Counted from the first letter of the stretch, positions 25,140 to 36,215 are shown. The stretch is DNA of 64,000 nucleotides from Rutpela maculata (GCA_936432065.2 OW386289.2:39883538-39947537); one strand, 5' to 3'. Program-made: numbers and translations. Notes: a model not told the origin generated them from the letters alone.

Positions 25140-28100
25140 TCAAAATGTGTGTTTTTAATATTATTCAAAATCAGAAACATCCCAAGTGGCGCAAATAATT
25201 ATTTATATTGTTTAAGAATAATAACAATATTTACAAAAAAATTTATTTTAAAAATTTTTTTGCGGTATTTATAAAACATTGAGTTGATTTTATTGAAAAT
25301 TTAAGTTCAAAAATTTTTCTCACAGTCGGGGTTGATAATTATTTACATTGTTTAAACAATAATAACAACTTTTACAGGAAAAATCCATTTTTTATGTTTG
25401 TTTTCCCGATATTCATGAAAAAGTTAATTTAGTCCAGTGTTTAAAGGTTTTTCGCTCAGAATTCTTTCGGATAAAACCGACTAACGTGAAATTTGGACTG
25501 TGATTAGGGAATGGCTCAAGGAACCAAAATTATAAGTGCCGATGTGTGCTTTTACCCTGGGGGTGGATGCCACCCCTTCTCGGGGGTGGAAATTACTACG
25601 TTCAAACTAATCAGACATCGATAGAGGAATGAATACTGAGCAATAAATGTTCTATGAAATTTTTTCGATGAGTCAATACTTTTTGAGTTATTCTTGATTG
25701 AAAATGTTGATTTTTCATCTAAAAAATGCATGTTTTAAAACAATTTTTCACTAATAACTCGAAAACTTTACGTTTTACCAAAAAAATTATTATGAGCAAA
25801 AATGAGGCCTATAAAATAACAAATCGACTGTTTTTTTTCTTATTTCTGTGGATGCAATACGAACCGAGTCACCAGTCGAAAGTAGGAATAAGTCTTTCGG
25901 CTTGTGTTTGTTGCAATTAAAGCTTTGGCGTCTTCTGGCAATACATAGTTATTACACTTAACGCGGCCAGGCTTGTAATTTGAAATCCAGTGTTTGGCGG
26001 GGCTGTATTTTACCGATTACATTAAATCGCCTCTAAAGAATAATATTTTTAGAGCGAAACTCAAAACAATTTTTAGTAAATAAAGTTTGTTATATCCTAG
26101 ATGAATTTTTTGCTTAATAGTCATGCGTATACCTAATTGCTAGTATTATTTCGAAAGAATAACTTTAGCGGGGCCACCGTGTACTTATTCCTTTACGGGT
26201 CGGTTTGATCGCACGGTAAACTAGTTTGAAAAGCTGGTATTTGTAAAAAATAGCGGTGTATATTGAGCCAATCAACATAATAGGCAGGTACTTCACAAAA
26301 CATGAGGGGCTTTGTGTGTTACCCTCGCATATTTTCCGTTTTTTACCAACTGAACAGGTCCCCAGCGTCATGCAACAAGTATATTGGCGATTGTTATTAT
26401 TGCATTATTGTATTGTTAATGTGTGTAAAACTTGTCAGGTTCTTAACTTGATAACTGTGATATATTGTTATTTAAACTGATTTTTTTGCCGCATTTACAT
26501 TTGAACCAACCAAATACAATAATTTATAAACGAACTAGATTTTGTCTATGAATATGAAATTGATACCTTCTATATTTGTGAGCCTTTCATATGAAAATAA
26601 TTTCCTAACAGTTCCAGCAGAGGTCAAGAAGGAACAGCGTAAAATATACATGCATAGTGAATAATGCAGATTAAAATTGTTATTTATATACAAAAATAGA
26701 TTTTAGCAACAATTAAACCAATCCAGAATAAAGAAACAAATTTAATGCTAAATATTCGTATATATATACTTTTCAGTGTCTTCTTATATACGAAGACATA
26801 GAAAGGTTACGGTACTATTTACTTTACAATTTACACTTTGAACGAGGAATCAAGTATAATTTTCAGTTTCAACTGGGAATTAGTAGCTACAACTTCAAAG
26901 AAGAATTATCTCCAATTTACAGTTTAAATTGTAAATTATACATCATTCTCAGTTTGAACTGTAAATTATGCATAATTTCCTGATTCCTTAAATTTTCTTT
27001 CCTGTTTATTTTGTTAAAATTTTTGCCGACTGCAAGTTTATTCTGTCCGTTCTTCCAAGCGTGTTCGCAAATCTTCGATTTCTGAATCTCATTCTTCATA
27101 ATATAACTCTTGTGCTCACCCAATCTAACACTAAATGGGCTAGATGACTCACCACATAATGTTTATTACACTCACGGAATACTACAAATGCGGTTTTTTA
27201 AATTTTGCTCATGATATGGTCCTAATATCATATCTATGCGGCGTAGATTTTCAGGTAATCTCTAGACATAAGGAATTAACGTTGTTTACCGTTATTCTTT
27301 ACCGTACCCGATTAATATTTTCTGTATATGTCAAAGTTCTATCAACAAAGACTTCAGCGTATCTATTGACTGTTTATGACAACCTCTATTATAAAACGTT
27401 TTTCATTATCTAATATTTCACTATTAGAAGACATTATTTTGGCCCTATCGTACAAACATTTTATGACATCCTTTTTAACACGCATCGACTGATTGAATTT
27501 GAACTCAAATCATACATAAAATTGTTCCAAAGATAAAATATCTGGCACAAAGAAAATATTTTCTTTCCAGATTGCGTGGATTTTTCAGTATTGACATTAA
27601 AAAAGTCGAGGAAACTTTTTTATTATTGAAGATAGAGTAATAATACATGCGAGTAGAGTTAAAGTAGAGGTTAAGGTCTGAAAGAAATTTTGAAAGTTAA
27701 AAATCGCTGTTAATAACAGCTTGGTGGTCATAGAAGTGTAATAAGTTTGAGCGTAGTACGCACTGCACCAAATTATGGATTACCAATGCAGCAGTTTAAC
27801 CGCTAGTATCTCAAATAGGAAGGAGTCAACATTTGTTTTAAAATTGTTCTTTTATTATGTGTGATGTAAATTCTTCGCTGAAAATTGAATAACTTAAGTT
27901 AAACAGTAAAAGACCTGCTAATGTGCCTATATAGAAAAATATCCCACTTTCAAAGAGATTTTACCCAAATAGTAACGTTTTTGACAAAATTTCAATTTCA
28001 CTGTACGAAATCTGTGTTATATCCATGACAATAATGTTATTCACATAGAATATATATTTTCCGAGATACAACGGATTTAAAGCATGTTTAAAATATCCTT

Positions 28101-28319
28101 AAAAAGTGACACATTTTTCGGTATAACTTAGCAGATCTTTAAAACTGCTCAACGTAAGTTATTCAAATTTCAGTGGTTGGTTTAAACGCATAAACACATC
28201 ATTTTTTCAGTTTTATTAAATTTTTCGTTTAAAATCTGTGAAAAATGAGGGATATTTTATAAACGTGCTCTCAGGATATGATAACGAAACGGTCTTTCCA
28301 AAGATGGTAAGTCTCTAAT
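25140..28319. other. AT-rich sequence with minor repeats
   Basis: No exon is supported. At 25558-25590 a ggggtggatgccacccc hairpin occurs, the same motif found at about 54400 in the 6.6-kb element. At 26920-26975 two inverted or direct copies of cagttt(a/g)aa(t/c)tgtaaatta occur. The rest looks unremarkable. Confidence 0.45.
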
Positions 28320-28332
28320 AGTAATGTATGTT
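28320..28332. repeat. Left 13-bp target-site duplication
   Basis: Agtaatgtatgtt is identical to 30036-30048 on the other side of the inverted-repeat element. Confidence 0.85.
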
Positions 28333-28874
28333 TAGAGAATATTATTTAGGTTTTATGCAAATCACAATTTACACACTTTTTTATTTATTATGAAAATACC
28401 TACTTTCTGTATATTGTTGCCCTAATCTGGGCACGCTAATATACTAGCTAGGTGAATACTTTAAAACACTTATTATTGGAGAACCAATCAAAACAACTAC
28501 TCTCCTAGCTAATACTGACGAAGTATTGAATTACATGATAGGATTCTTAGCATTTTAAAGAAAAAAATATTGAAAATACTTAAATCATTTATTTACATTT
28601 AGTCATTCACACTTTTTTTTATTAAATATGAAATTGTCTACTTTCTGTATATTGGTACCTTAACCGGGTCACGCTAATATACTACTTAGGAAAACACTTT
28701 AAAACACTCATTATTGGAAAACCAATCAAAACAACTACTCTTCTAGCTAATACTGACGAAGTATTGAATTACATGATAGGATTCCTGGCATTTTAAGGCA
28801 AAAAAATATATTGAAAATACTTAAATTATTTATTGAAATTCAGTCATTCACAACAATTATTATTGAACCTTACA

Positions 28875-28945
28875 TTCTATTTCAACTCTAGAAAAGTTGT
28901 ACAAGTTTTTTCGAACTCGTTAGTTCTCATCAGTAGAGTATAGAA
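28875..28945 (-). ncRNA. Hammerhead ribozyme, left arm
   Basis: On the minus strand, stem I 5' strand TTCTATACTCTA (28945-28934) is followed by the core CTGATGA (28933-28927). Stem II is GAACT, loop AACG, AGTTC (28926-28913), then core GAA (28912-28910). Stem III is an A-run and T-run closing an inner helix with one C-C mismatch. The putative cleavage site is TTC, with the cut between 28891 and 28890. Stem I 3' strand is TAGAGT, then an internal loop TGAA, then ATAGAA. All conserved core positions of the hammerhead fold are present. It is the mirror copy of 29378-29448. Confidence 0.85.
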
Positions 28946-29377
28946 ACATTCATTCATTATTTACAAGCCTATTCTTGATTTATTTTTTACAATTAATTAT
29001 TTTTTATTTATTTGCTTTTATCATGATTAGAGAATATTATTTAGGTTTTATGCAAATCACAATTTACACACTTTTTTATTTATTATGAAAATACCTACTT
29101 TCTGTATATTGTTGCCCTAATCTGGGCACGCTAATATACTAGCTAGGTGAATACTTTAAAACACTTATTATTGGAGAACCAATCAAAACAACTACTCTCA
29201 GATTAGGGCAACAATATACAGAAAGTAGGTATTTTCATAATAAATAAAAAAGTGTGTAAATTGTGATTTGCATAAAACCTAAATAATATTCTCTAATCAT
29301 GATAAAAGCAAATAAATAAAAAATAATTAATTGTAAAAAATAAATCAAGAATAGGCTTGTAAATAATGAATGAATGT

Positions 29378-29448
29378 TTCTATACTCTACTGATGAGAAC
29401 TAACGAGTTCGAAAAAACTTGTACAACTTTTCTAGAGTTGAAATAGAA
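29378..29448 (+). ncRNA. Hammerhead ribozyme, right arm
   Basis: Stem I 5' strand is 29378-29389 and the core CTGATGA is 29390-29396. Stem II is 29397-29410 (5 perfect pairs, AACG loop) and core GAA is 29411-29413. Stem III is 29414-29431 with a T at position 16.1 pairing with the A after GAA. The cleavage nucleotide is C at 29432. Stem I 3' strand is TAGAGT (29433-29438) and ATAGAA (29443-29448). Stem I is on the open side, so this is a type I layout, consistent with hammerheads described in Penelope-like elements and animal retrozymes. Activity is predicted, not shown. Confidence 0.87.
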
Positions 29449-30035
29449 TGTAAGGTTCAATAATAATTGTTGTGAATGACTGAATTTCAATAAATAATTT
29501 AAGTATTTTCAATATATTTTTTTGCCTTAAAATGCCAGGAATCCTATCATGTAATTCAATACTTCGTCAGTATTAGCTAGAAGAGTAGTTGTTTTGATTG
29601 GTTTTCCAATAATGAGTGTTTTAAAGTGTTTTCCTAAGTAGTATATTAGCGTGACCCGGTTAAGGTACCAATATACAGAAAGTAGACAATTTCATATTTA
29701 ATAAAAAAAAGTGTGAATGACTAAATGTAAATAAATGATTTAAGTATTTTCAATATTTTTTTCTTTAAAATGCTAAGAATCCTATCATGTAATTCAATAC
29801 TTCGTCAGTATTAGCTAGGAGAGTAGTTGTTTTGATTGGTTCTCCAATAATAAGTGTTTTAAAGTATTCACCTAGCTAGTATATTAGCGTGCCCAGATTA
29901 GGGCAACAATATACAGAAAGTAGGTATTTTCATAATAAATAAAAAAGTGTGTAAATTGTGATTTGCATAAAACCTAAATAATATTCTCTAATCATGATAA
30001 AAGCAAATAAATAAAAAATAATTAATTGTAAAAAA

Positions 30036-30048
30036 AGTAATGTATGTT
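30036..30048. repeat. Right 13-bp target-site duplication
   Basis: Identical to 28320-28332. Confidence 0.85.
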
Positions 30049-30640
30049 AATTTGAAAGGTGATGTTTTAAATGAATACGCATATTGGCAATTATATACAA
30101 CTGATATTTCTTTTATTAAAAAAAATATTTATTTTTAAATGATATTTCTGTATTATATATTTTAGCTTGGAAATAAATGGGTAAATTCTAGACGAAAATA
30201 TAATAAAGACTTGAAAAACTCTACATACTTTTATTAAGCAATCTTCAATAACATATGTGCCATTTTTATTAATTTCACTGAACCACAGAATTTTAAAAAT
30301 TTAATTATTTAGAAATTAGTAGATTCGATACTTTACGTTTTTCTGCATATGTTTACAGTAAAAATTTCCCACCTGATCTCTTCATGTTATTACATATACG
30401 GATAATCATAAGCCAGTTGAATATAAAATTATCTATTTTTAAATTATAATAATATTTACAATAACATGTCCTCAAAATTAAACAGTAGTGAACTAAACAC
30501 TTCATATTCACATAGAAATGTAATAATATGGAAACTATCTCGTGCCCGATAGGGTTAGGGTTGCGCGCCAGAGCAATGTTCTTGTTACAAGGCCGTTTTC
30601 TCACTTCGTTTGCATTTTATAAGAAAAATGCTCCAAATAC
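30049..30640. other. AT-rich sequence without recognisable feature
   Basis: No supported exon. A single gttagggtt at about 30555 is too short to be telomeric. Confidence 0.5.
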
Positions 30641-31390
30641 AAAAATATCCTCATTTCATTAGCTATAGTATGCGGTTATTTTGAAAAATACAAAAGTTAC
30701 TTCGATCCACACTTTTTCACTGTAAATTACACAAAAATCGCTACTTCTCTATTAATGGGTATTTATCTTTCAGTCTTATAACAAATCTTATTTTTGCATA
30801 CATACACCTTTGGAAAGCAAACGGTGTAAATATTGTACTACTAAAATATCAAATTTTTACCAACAAATGGAAATATGAAAAATGTGAATATAGTATTTTT
30901 CGTAGAAAAGATGAAAAAGTGCAATGTTACCCACTATCGCAATTCCAAATCAAATCGCGACCTCAAATAGTACATTGTGTATCTAGGAGTAAAGCAATAT
31001 ATTCCCGGACGACTATGTAAATTGAAGTCCTGGAATGTGCTTTTACTATGAGGTACACATACTATTTTTTCTAAAATCGCAATCAATATTATTATAAATA
31101 TATAAAAATAAAAAATATATACATATTAAAATATATAAAAAAACAGTTCGGGAAAGCAACTTTCCCGGCATAGGCCGGGAAGGTAACTTTCCTGGACTGT
31201 TTTCTGATTAAAATTCTAGAATAACGTATTTTGGGATCTGAAATTGCGCCCAAAAAGTAGCATTCATGATCTATTTCAGAAAGAAATATGTTTTGTTAGA
31301 TGTTTTTACTTAAGGATCAACTGTCTGTTTTTGTATGTTCGGTAGTTGCACAGGCCTGTGTCAAATTCAGGGGTCTCGCCCTTCGACTAA
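30641..31390. repeat. Dispersed repeat, copy 2, split by an inserted MITE
   Basis: 30641-30800 and about 31310-31390 correspond to the two halves of the 23156-23420 repeat. Unrelated sequence, including the hairpin MITE at 30.95-31.27 kb, lies between them. Confidence 0.55.
30950..31270 (-). mobile_element. Hairpin-bearing MITE-like repeat (copy B)
   Basis: Read on the minus strand, this follows the order of copy A at 15.97-16.43 kb. It has gcgcaatttcag at the start, a hairpin with gggaaag/ctttccc arms (31141-31205), an AT-rich middle, then ataatattgattgcgatttt, aaaaaatagtatgtgta, and a block with gtccgggaatatattgcttt. Hairpin sequences differ between copies while their position is kept. Confidence 0.7.
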
Positions 31391-33560
31391 TCCTAAATTT
31401 TCAATTATTAAAAATCTTCCAGTCAAGAAACGGAATTCTACATTTTTCTTTTTCCGAATGGATTATAGACAAATGTGTTGTTTTACCACGTGCAAAAATT
31501 TCCAACAAGAGAATACAATACATTATTGAAATATTTCTCGTCATACCTCCCTCGAAAGTATACTCCAATTCCATTGTTTTGAGGATCATAAGTGATGCTT
31601 TATGTACAAAATACTTGTTGCCATTGGCAACGAGTCTTTATTTTTCCAAGTCCTAAATTTATTTTATTGACGGTTGCCATGGATATTCCTACTATTTGCT
31701 TAGCAAACATGAAACCTGACTCAAATAATTATAATTTTCCACTAGTTGCCTAAAGTTTTTTTCTAGTTTAATGATTCATGGGTATGACGAAAAATATAAT
31801 ATGCACCGCGGGCCGTACAGTGCGATTTTTTGGTCTCGAATACTTGAAAACCTCGGCCCCACGGGCCTCGGCTTGCAAAAAGTATTCTCGACCAAAAAAG
31901 TGCACTTACGATCCTTGGTACATAAATAACTATATTTTTATCATATTTTAGGTATTCACTGTGAAATGATTATATGCAGCATTTTCTTGGAAAAGCGTGG
32001 AAAACTTACGCTATTTTTTTATTTAGCTTTCGGTAGAAAATTCGATCTGGCATCTAGGATTTTCGTATTCAGCAGGGTCGAAATAGAGGGAAATGCCAGA
32101 TTCAGTTACACCAATTAAAATTACTTTGATAGGAAATACTCCTAGTATAATGTATTTAAGTCCTTTATCTAGTCTCAAATCAAGGTACCTCACACAGTAC
32201 TTCTTTAAAATATGGCGAACCTTACCGAAATTGCTGTTATAATTTTATTTTGTGTATTTTTGTGTGAAGGCAATCGTTTCTAACTTCTCGCATCTATTGA
32301 AATCTGTCTCTAAACGTAATAAAAAAAAAATAATGAATACGAAACGTGCTACATCTATAATAGTAAACAAGTTTATTTGATTAAATAAATAGGTATAAAA
32401 ATATGCATGCGTAATTCCCGAGAAAGCACAAATAATAATCCTTACTGCATTTATTTACATACTATTTGTGGTTTAGAATGAAATAATTGTAATGTAATAT
32501 CATAATCCATTCTACACAATAATTGACATGTATGAGATTGCTTTGAATACGCATACAAATTATTTGCGTTTACATTTGAATATTTAATATTTGGGAATAT
32601 GTTTGACGTAAGCCGCATGATAATAAATCGACAACACTCTAAAAATCAACTTCATTTTACTGTTATATGTGAATTGATGCAATATACGATTAGAATTCAG
32701 AAAAATGAATGAAACTCTCAGTTTGGAGGTCTAATTTGAATTTCATTACAATCTGAATATTTTAATTTTCTGACTCATGCTATGCAAAATAAGATAGTTA
32801 ACCAATAGCAGGAAATATTCTGATGATTATGAAATTCGGTATGACGCTATTTATTTTCGTTCTGAAGTACATTTCCTTAATTTTTTCTCGTCTTTACCAA
32901 ATCCGTATTTTGAATTTACCTTGAAGAAATGATGTATACTGCAACCTCAAAACTAAATGTGGCAAATAAATCGATATACATGGAAGACTACCGAATTCGA
33001 CAGAATATAACGGTGATTTTAGTTTTTGAACATTTAAGTTTTATTGTTTGTAATCATTTTTGATGGGTAGCAAGTAGGAAATATTTTAAGAACCAACTTA
33101 GGAGACAATCTTCAAGTAAATGAACTTTCTACTCACGTGAGCCTGACCCGAAAGGCGGTAGAATATCTATCCCTTTATCAGGGTCAGGGTAAGCAATGCT
33201 ACTATTATTGGATCGAAGCTACTGAGGAACCACTTATTTAAAAACTCGATGCCAAGTATCCAAGAACACAGTTACAACAACTTTAACAGTGTGCGAATTC
33301 TGCGAATGAACAGTAGAGTCTATCCCCCTAAAGTGGGTGGTTATGTCAAGGAACCATGGAAAATCCATCTAGGCTCATAAAGACAAAAAAAAATTAATTA
33401 TAAAAATTCCTCGCCATGTAAGAGATTACAATAAAATTTTTGAAACTATTCCAAAAACCAACTTTAATTAATATTTGATAATGTTTAACACGTCACGTTA
33501 TTCGCGAACTGTGTGAAGAAAACGCTGCTTTGGTGATAGTAGACAACACTAACTCTAACA
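31391..33560. other. Mostly AT-rich; GC-rich hairpin at 31803-31922
   Basis: At 31803-31922 a GC-rich stretch has inverted words (ttttttggtctcga / tcgaccaaaaaa; cctcggccccacgggcctcgg; gtgc(g)a / tgcac), another small foldback hairpin. At about 32040-32110 there is a copy of the 'attcagc(a)gggtcgaaat' motif. No exon is supported. Confidence 0.5.
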
Positions 33561-33574
33561 AATATAAGGTTGAC

Positions 33575-34160
33575 AACAAGACTATGTCCTGTCAACAACT
33601 TTCTTGAATTGGCAGATTGGAGCAGCTAACTTAAGATTTGTAGATGATATTACCTTAATCGAAGCGAGCGGGGATTCAGACAATAAGCTCTGATTTAGGT
33701 GTAAATTAGAACAAAACGAAAACTGTGATTGTAGACAGAGCAAATGGTAACCACCGAGATACGTTAAGGTTAGGTGACTATGAGACAGTAAACAAGATCT
33801 TGGAATTCTTGTAGACAATACTGCCAACTGCGAATATGAAATTCGTCGAAGAATACAGATGGCAAGATCAGCAAAATGCCACTTGAGCAAAATTTGGCGT
33901 GGCAGAAATACCACGATACGTACAAAGATTAGAATAACGCCCTCGTTTTCTTTATCTTTCTTTATATTTCTGGGACATAAACCGTTAGAGAATCAGACAG
34001 ACGGCGAATTGATTTTCGAGATATTGGTCTGCATACGCTTGCTACAACTATGTCACCGACATCGACTCTCCAGCATCGTATTTTTCAGAATTTTCTTATT
34101 TTTTGGCAGTATCGACGGAGAGAAGGCAATAAAGAACGGTTGATGTGGAAAAACACAGGC
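33575..34160 (+). pseudogene. Non-LTR retrotransposon reverse transcriptase relic (3' part)
   Basis: The plus strand, read across frame breaks, gives NLRFVDDITLIEAS (the RT catalytic F/YADD box with V replacing A), then LELNLKKTK-like remnants with KTVIVDRAN. Next come LGILVDNTANCEYEIRRRIQ and MARSAKCHLSKIW, the 'YLGS.......EI.RRI..A..A...L..IW' block. Then come TVRESDRRRIDF and FQNFLIFWQYRREGNKERLM, matching the usual C-terminal '..FFGHI.RR....L' region. Stops and frameshifts are frequent. It belongs to a different sub-branch from the minus-strand relic at 3 kb, judging by wording. The minus-strand open frame over this region (33582-33914) is a shadow. Confidence 0.75.
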
Positions 34161-34848
34161 AACCGCTACAGATGGCGTGCTTCTGTCGAACGTGTTATAC
34201 ACCAAACAGCGTCTGACAAGAAGCTGTGAATATCAATATCGCCAGTAACTAAAATAGGACTTTTTCTTGGTTTTTGTGGAAATAGGAACTTGTTTGTTGC
34301 TTTTAAACAAACCTGCTTCTTTAGAGGACGAAAAGAATATTTTCTGGTTTTCTCCACAGAATGAGAGATTTACTTTAACTATATTTTCTAAAAGAACTGT
34401 GACTTGCACCTAGCGAGGTAAACACATTTCCTATGTTTATAATATTTTCGTCATTATTTCAGATAATAAACCATCAAAGTAGTTTTAAAAAAACTAGTAT
34501 TAGTGAAGTTGGACCCCTGCTTGTCTACTTCGATCCGAAGGACACAGTCACTTAAGATTTGGATTTTATTTAAAATAGATCCATTTTTGCTTTGGTCTTT
34601 AGTATTCATCAAGAGAAATATATTTATAATCATATATGGGACACTTAGAGAAACGCCTTAATATAAAATATTGCAAACAATTCAACTGAAATCGCATGAC
34701 AGAACAAATGAAGTATTGGCAGGCAGAACATCATAATTCAAATTATAAATTCAAATTGCAACATGAGGTATTATATAAAACGCACTCATAAATATAACAA
34801 AAACATGAGTAATATACATGAGTAGGTACGTATTCAAATTATAGCTAC
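34161..34848 (-). other. Probable lin-28 intron, 5' part
   Basis: Sequence on the 3' side (minus strand) of the lin-28 exon, starting with a GTAGCT donor at 34848. I could not find the following exon, which should encode the rest of the cold-shock domain. It may lie further into lower coordinates or outside the window. Confidence 0.5.
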
Positions 34849-34991
34849 CTGATGCACAAAAACATCTTGTCCCCCATCATCTGGTGTGATAAATCCCCAT
34901 CCCTTCGCTACGTTAAACCATTTACATTTTCCCCTTCTAAGACCGAAACTTGCCTCTGATCCTCCTTGGCTAGCACTTCCGCCTTCGGAAC
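34849..34991 (-). CDS. lin-28: LIN-28 homologue, internal exon (start of cold-shock domain)
   Basis: LIN-28 is a cytoplasmic/nuclear RNA-binding protein that binds let-7 precursors and mRNAs through a cold-shock domain plus two CCHC knuckles. This 143-bp exon is bounded by a TTTTCAG acceptor (AG at 34993-34992) and a CAG|GTAGCT donor (34848-34847). It enters with two bases of a split codon and ends on a codon boundary. It encodes a Ser/Gly-rich linker (SEGGSASQGGSEASFGLRR), then GKCKWFNVAKGWGFITPDDG and GQDVFVHQ. KGWGFI is the RNP1-type motif and VFVH the RNP2-type motif. CKWFNVAKGWGF and the Gly-Gly before the VFVH motif fit insect LIN-28 better than Y-box proteins (KNGYGFI). The remaining cold-shock domain and the zinc knuckles would be in later exons that I could not find. 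It is intact, with no stop or frameshift. An in-frame ATG upstream (35034) lies before the acceptor and is probably not the start. Confidence 0.85.
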
Positions 34992-35302
34992 CTGAAAACA
35001 TACCACTATTAAGAAAATAGATTTGCATCTGCATAGTTTATTAAAAAGATTTAAAAGTAACTTTAATATGTTACAAAGCCAAATAAGTTTTTTGTATGTG
35101 CCGAGAAGGTGATAAACACTTTTTAATGGCAATTTGGAAGGATTAGATTGGATTGGAAAGAAAATGGTAACAACTATTAATAGTTGAGTTATGAGTAACG
35201 TTGAATAACGTTTATTTTCCTGTTTATTTGATAATGATGAAAAAAGATAAGCCACCTTGTTCATACCAAACTCTGCGATTACACATTCAGTGACAGTGTT
35301 AC
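34992..35302 (-). other. Probable lin-28 intron, 3' part
   Basis: Sequence upstream (minus strand) of the exon, with a short pyrimidine-rich tract before the acceptor. No preceding exon is seen before the transposon begins at 35311. Confidence 0.5.
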
Positions 35303-35310
35303 ATGCCCAA
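35303..35310. repeat. 8-bp target-site duplication (left)
   Basis: Atgcccaa is identical to 37412-37419. Confidence 0.75.
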
Positions 35311-35796
35311 TAGGGTGGGCCGAAAAAATTCAAATTTTTTTTAAGTCGTAATACCGTGGAAAAGTTGCAAATTGGGGAAAATAAAAAGGGGTAAAAAAAG
35401 AACAAGTGCTCTAAAGTTTGCCGAAATTTGGAAAAATTCACATTTTTATGATAATTTGTAACATTTGTATGTAATGTAATAGCTCAAATTCTTATGTATT
35501 ATAACCACAAAAAATAATGTTTAAATATTATTTAAATCCATCAACATCTTCCAGTCGCACATTGCCTTCAAAGTTAATGAAATTTTGAACAAAAATTACA
35601 ACAGTTCAAGGAAAAAAAATACTAAAAACTTTTATTTTTGGTTTTCTTTATTGAATACAAGGTTAAATGTTTGAAAACAAATTATTTTACATCATTAGTA
35701 ATATTTATAAAGATTTTTTTATTGAAAAAACTAATTTTTTATGTGAAGAGCCGTAAGTCCAAGAAACTCATGTTGAATAATTGAACATGTCCGTTT

Positions 35797-36215
35797 TCAC
35801 TTATTCTTAGCTGAAGGTACTTTGAAATCTAATTTATTGGCGAAGTTAAGCATGGTCGACCTTGACAACAGAGTCATTCTGATAAAACCATCCCTAGACT
35901 CAGCTCCGTAAACTTTTTCTGAGGCTTCTGTCACGAGTTTCACACATCGTTCAACTGCGTGTGTGTGAACTGGGAATGCGAATGTCTTGAATGTTATATC
36001 CTAATTAGGGACTGAGTCCCTTTGAATATATGATTTAATCTCATCGTCACTGATATCTTTTAATAATGGGGGAGAAGATAAATCACAGTCCATCCAATTA
36101 ATTATTTTTGAGTAGTCTTGAGCCTTGAAATTGAGTTTTAGCCGCATGAATGTTCTGATACTTTTTCTTTTTTGACCGAACTGTCTCGCCTTTATCTCCA
36201 GAACTCCAGAAGTTG
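35797..36215 (-). pseudogene. Transposon-associated protein C-terminal relic (left arm)
   Basis: The minus-strand frame reads LKLNFKAQDYSKIINWMDCD, then SDDEIKSYIQRDSVPN, a TAG stop, DITFKTFAFPVHTHAVERCV and KLVTEASEKVYGAESRDGFI. It ends at a TGA (35797-35799). The H(T)xAVERCVKLVTEAS motif is characteristic of a large group of uncharacterised, repeat-associated insect proteins. Apart from the single in-frame stop, where the other arm has TGG (Trp), this copy is readable for about 120 codons. It also keeps ESRDGFIR, which is deleted from the right-arm copy. Confidence 0.65.

Larger units (their letters stand above)
28333..30035. mobile_element. 1.7-kb palindromic element carrying two hammerhead ribozymes
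   Basis: The arms are near-perfect reverse complements about a centre at 29161.5. The left arm ends at 29123 and the right arm begins at 29200, around a 76-nt loop. Each arm contains, from the centre outward on the right, a stem-loop block, a TA-rich segment, a hammerhead ribozyme (29378-29448 and mirrored 28875-28945), and two direct repeat units beginning aatgc(c/t)a(g/a)gaatccta. It is flanked by a 13-bp direct repeat. The right end reaches attaattg followed by an A-run. The left end lacks about 60 bp of the equivalent sequence, which looks like 5' truncation. There is no open reading frame. Ribozyme, inverted arms and variable TSD suggest a non-autonomous Penelope-like element or retrozyme relative; that class call is inference. 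Confidence 0.85.

Noticed and set aside
28333..30035. CRISPR-like direct repeats
   Set aside because: Repeat units are long, imperfect and inverted, and the genome is eukaryotic.
30545..30565. Telomere-like gttagggtt
   Set aside because: A single copy only; insect telomeres would show long TTAGG arrays.
33582..33914. 110-codon minus-strand frame
   Set aside because: It is antisense to the LINE relic, which makes better sense on the plus strand.
34908..35441. 177-codon minus-strand frame running into the lin-28 exon
   Set aside because: It uses another frame, crosses the splice acceptor and the start of a transposon, and has no homology I recognise.
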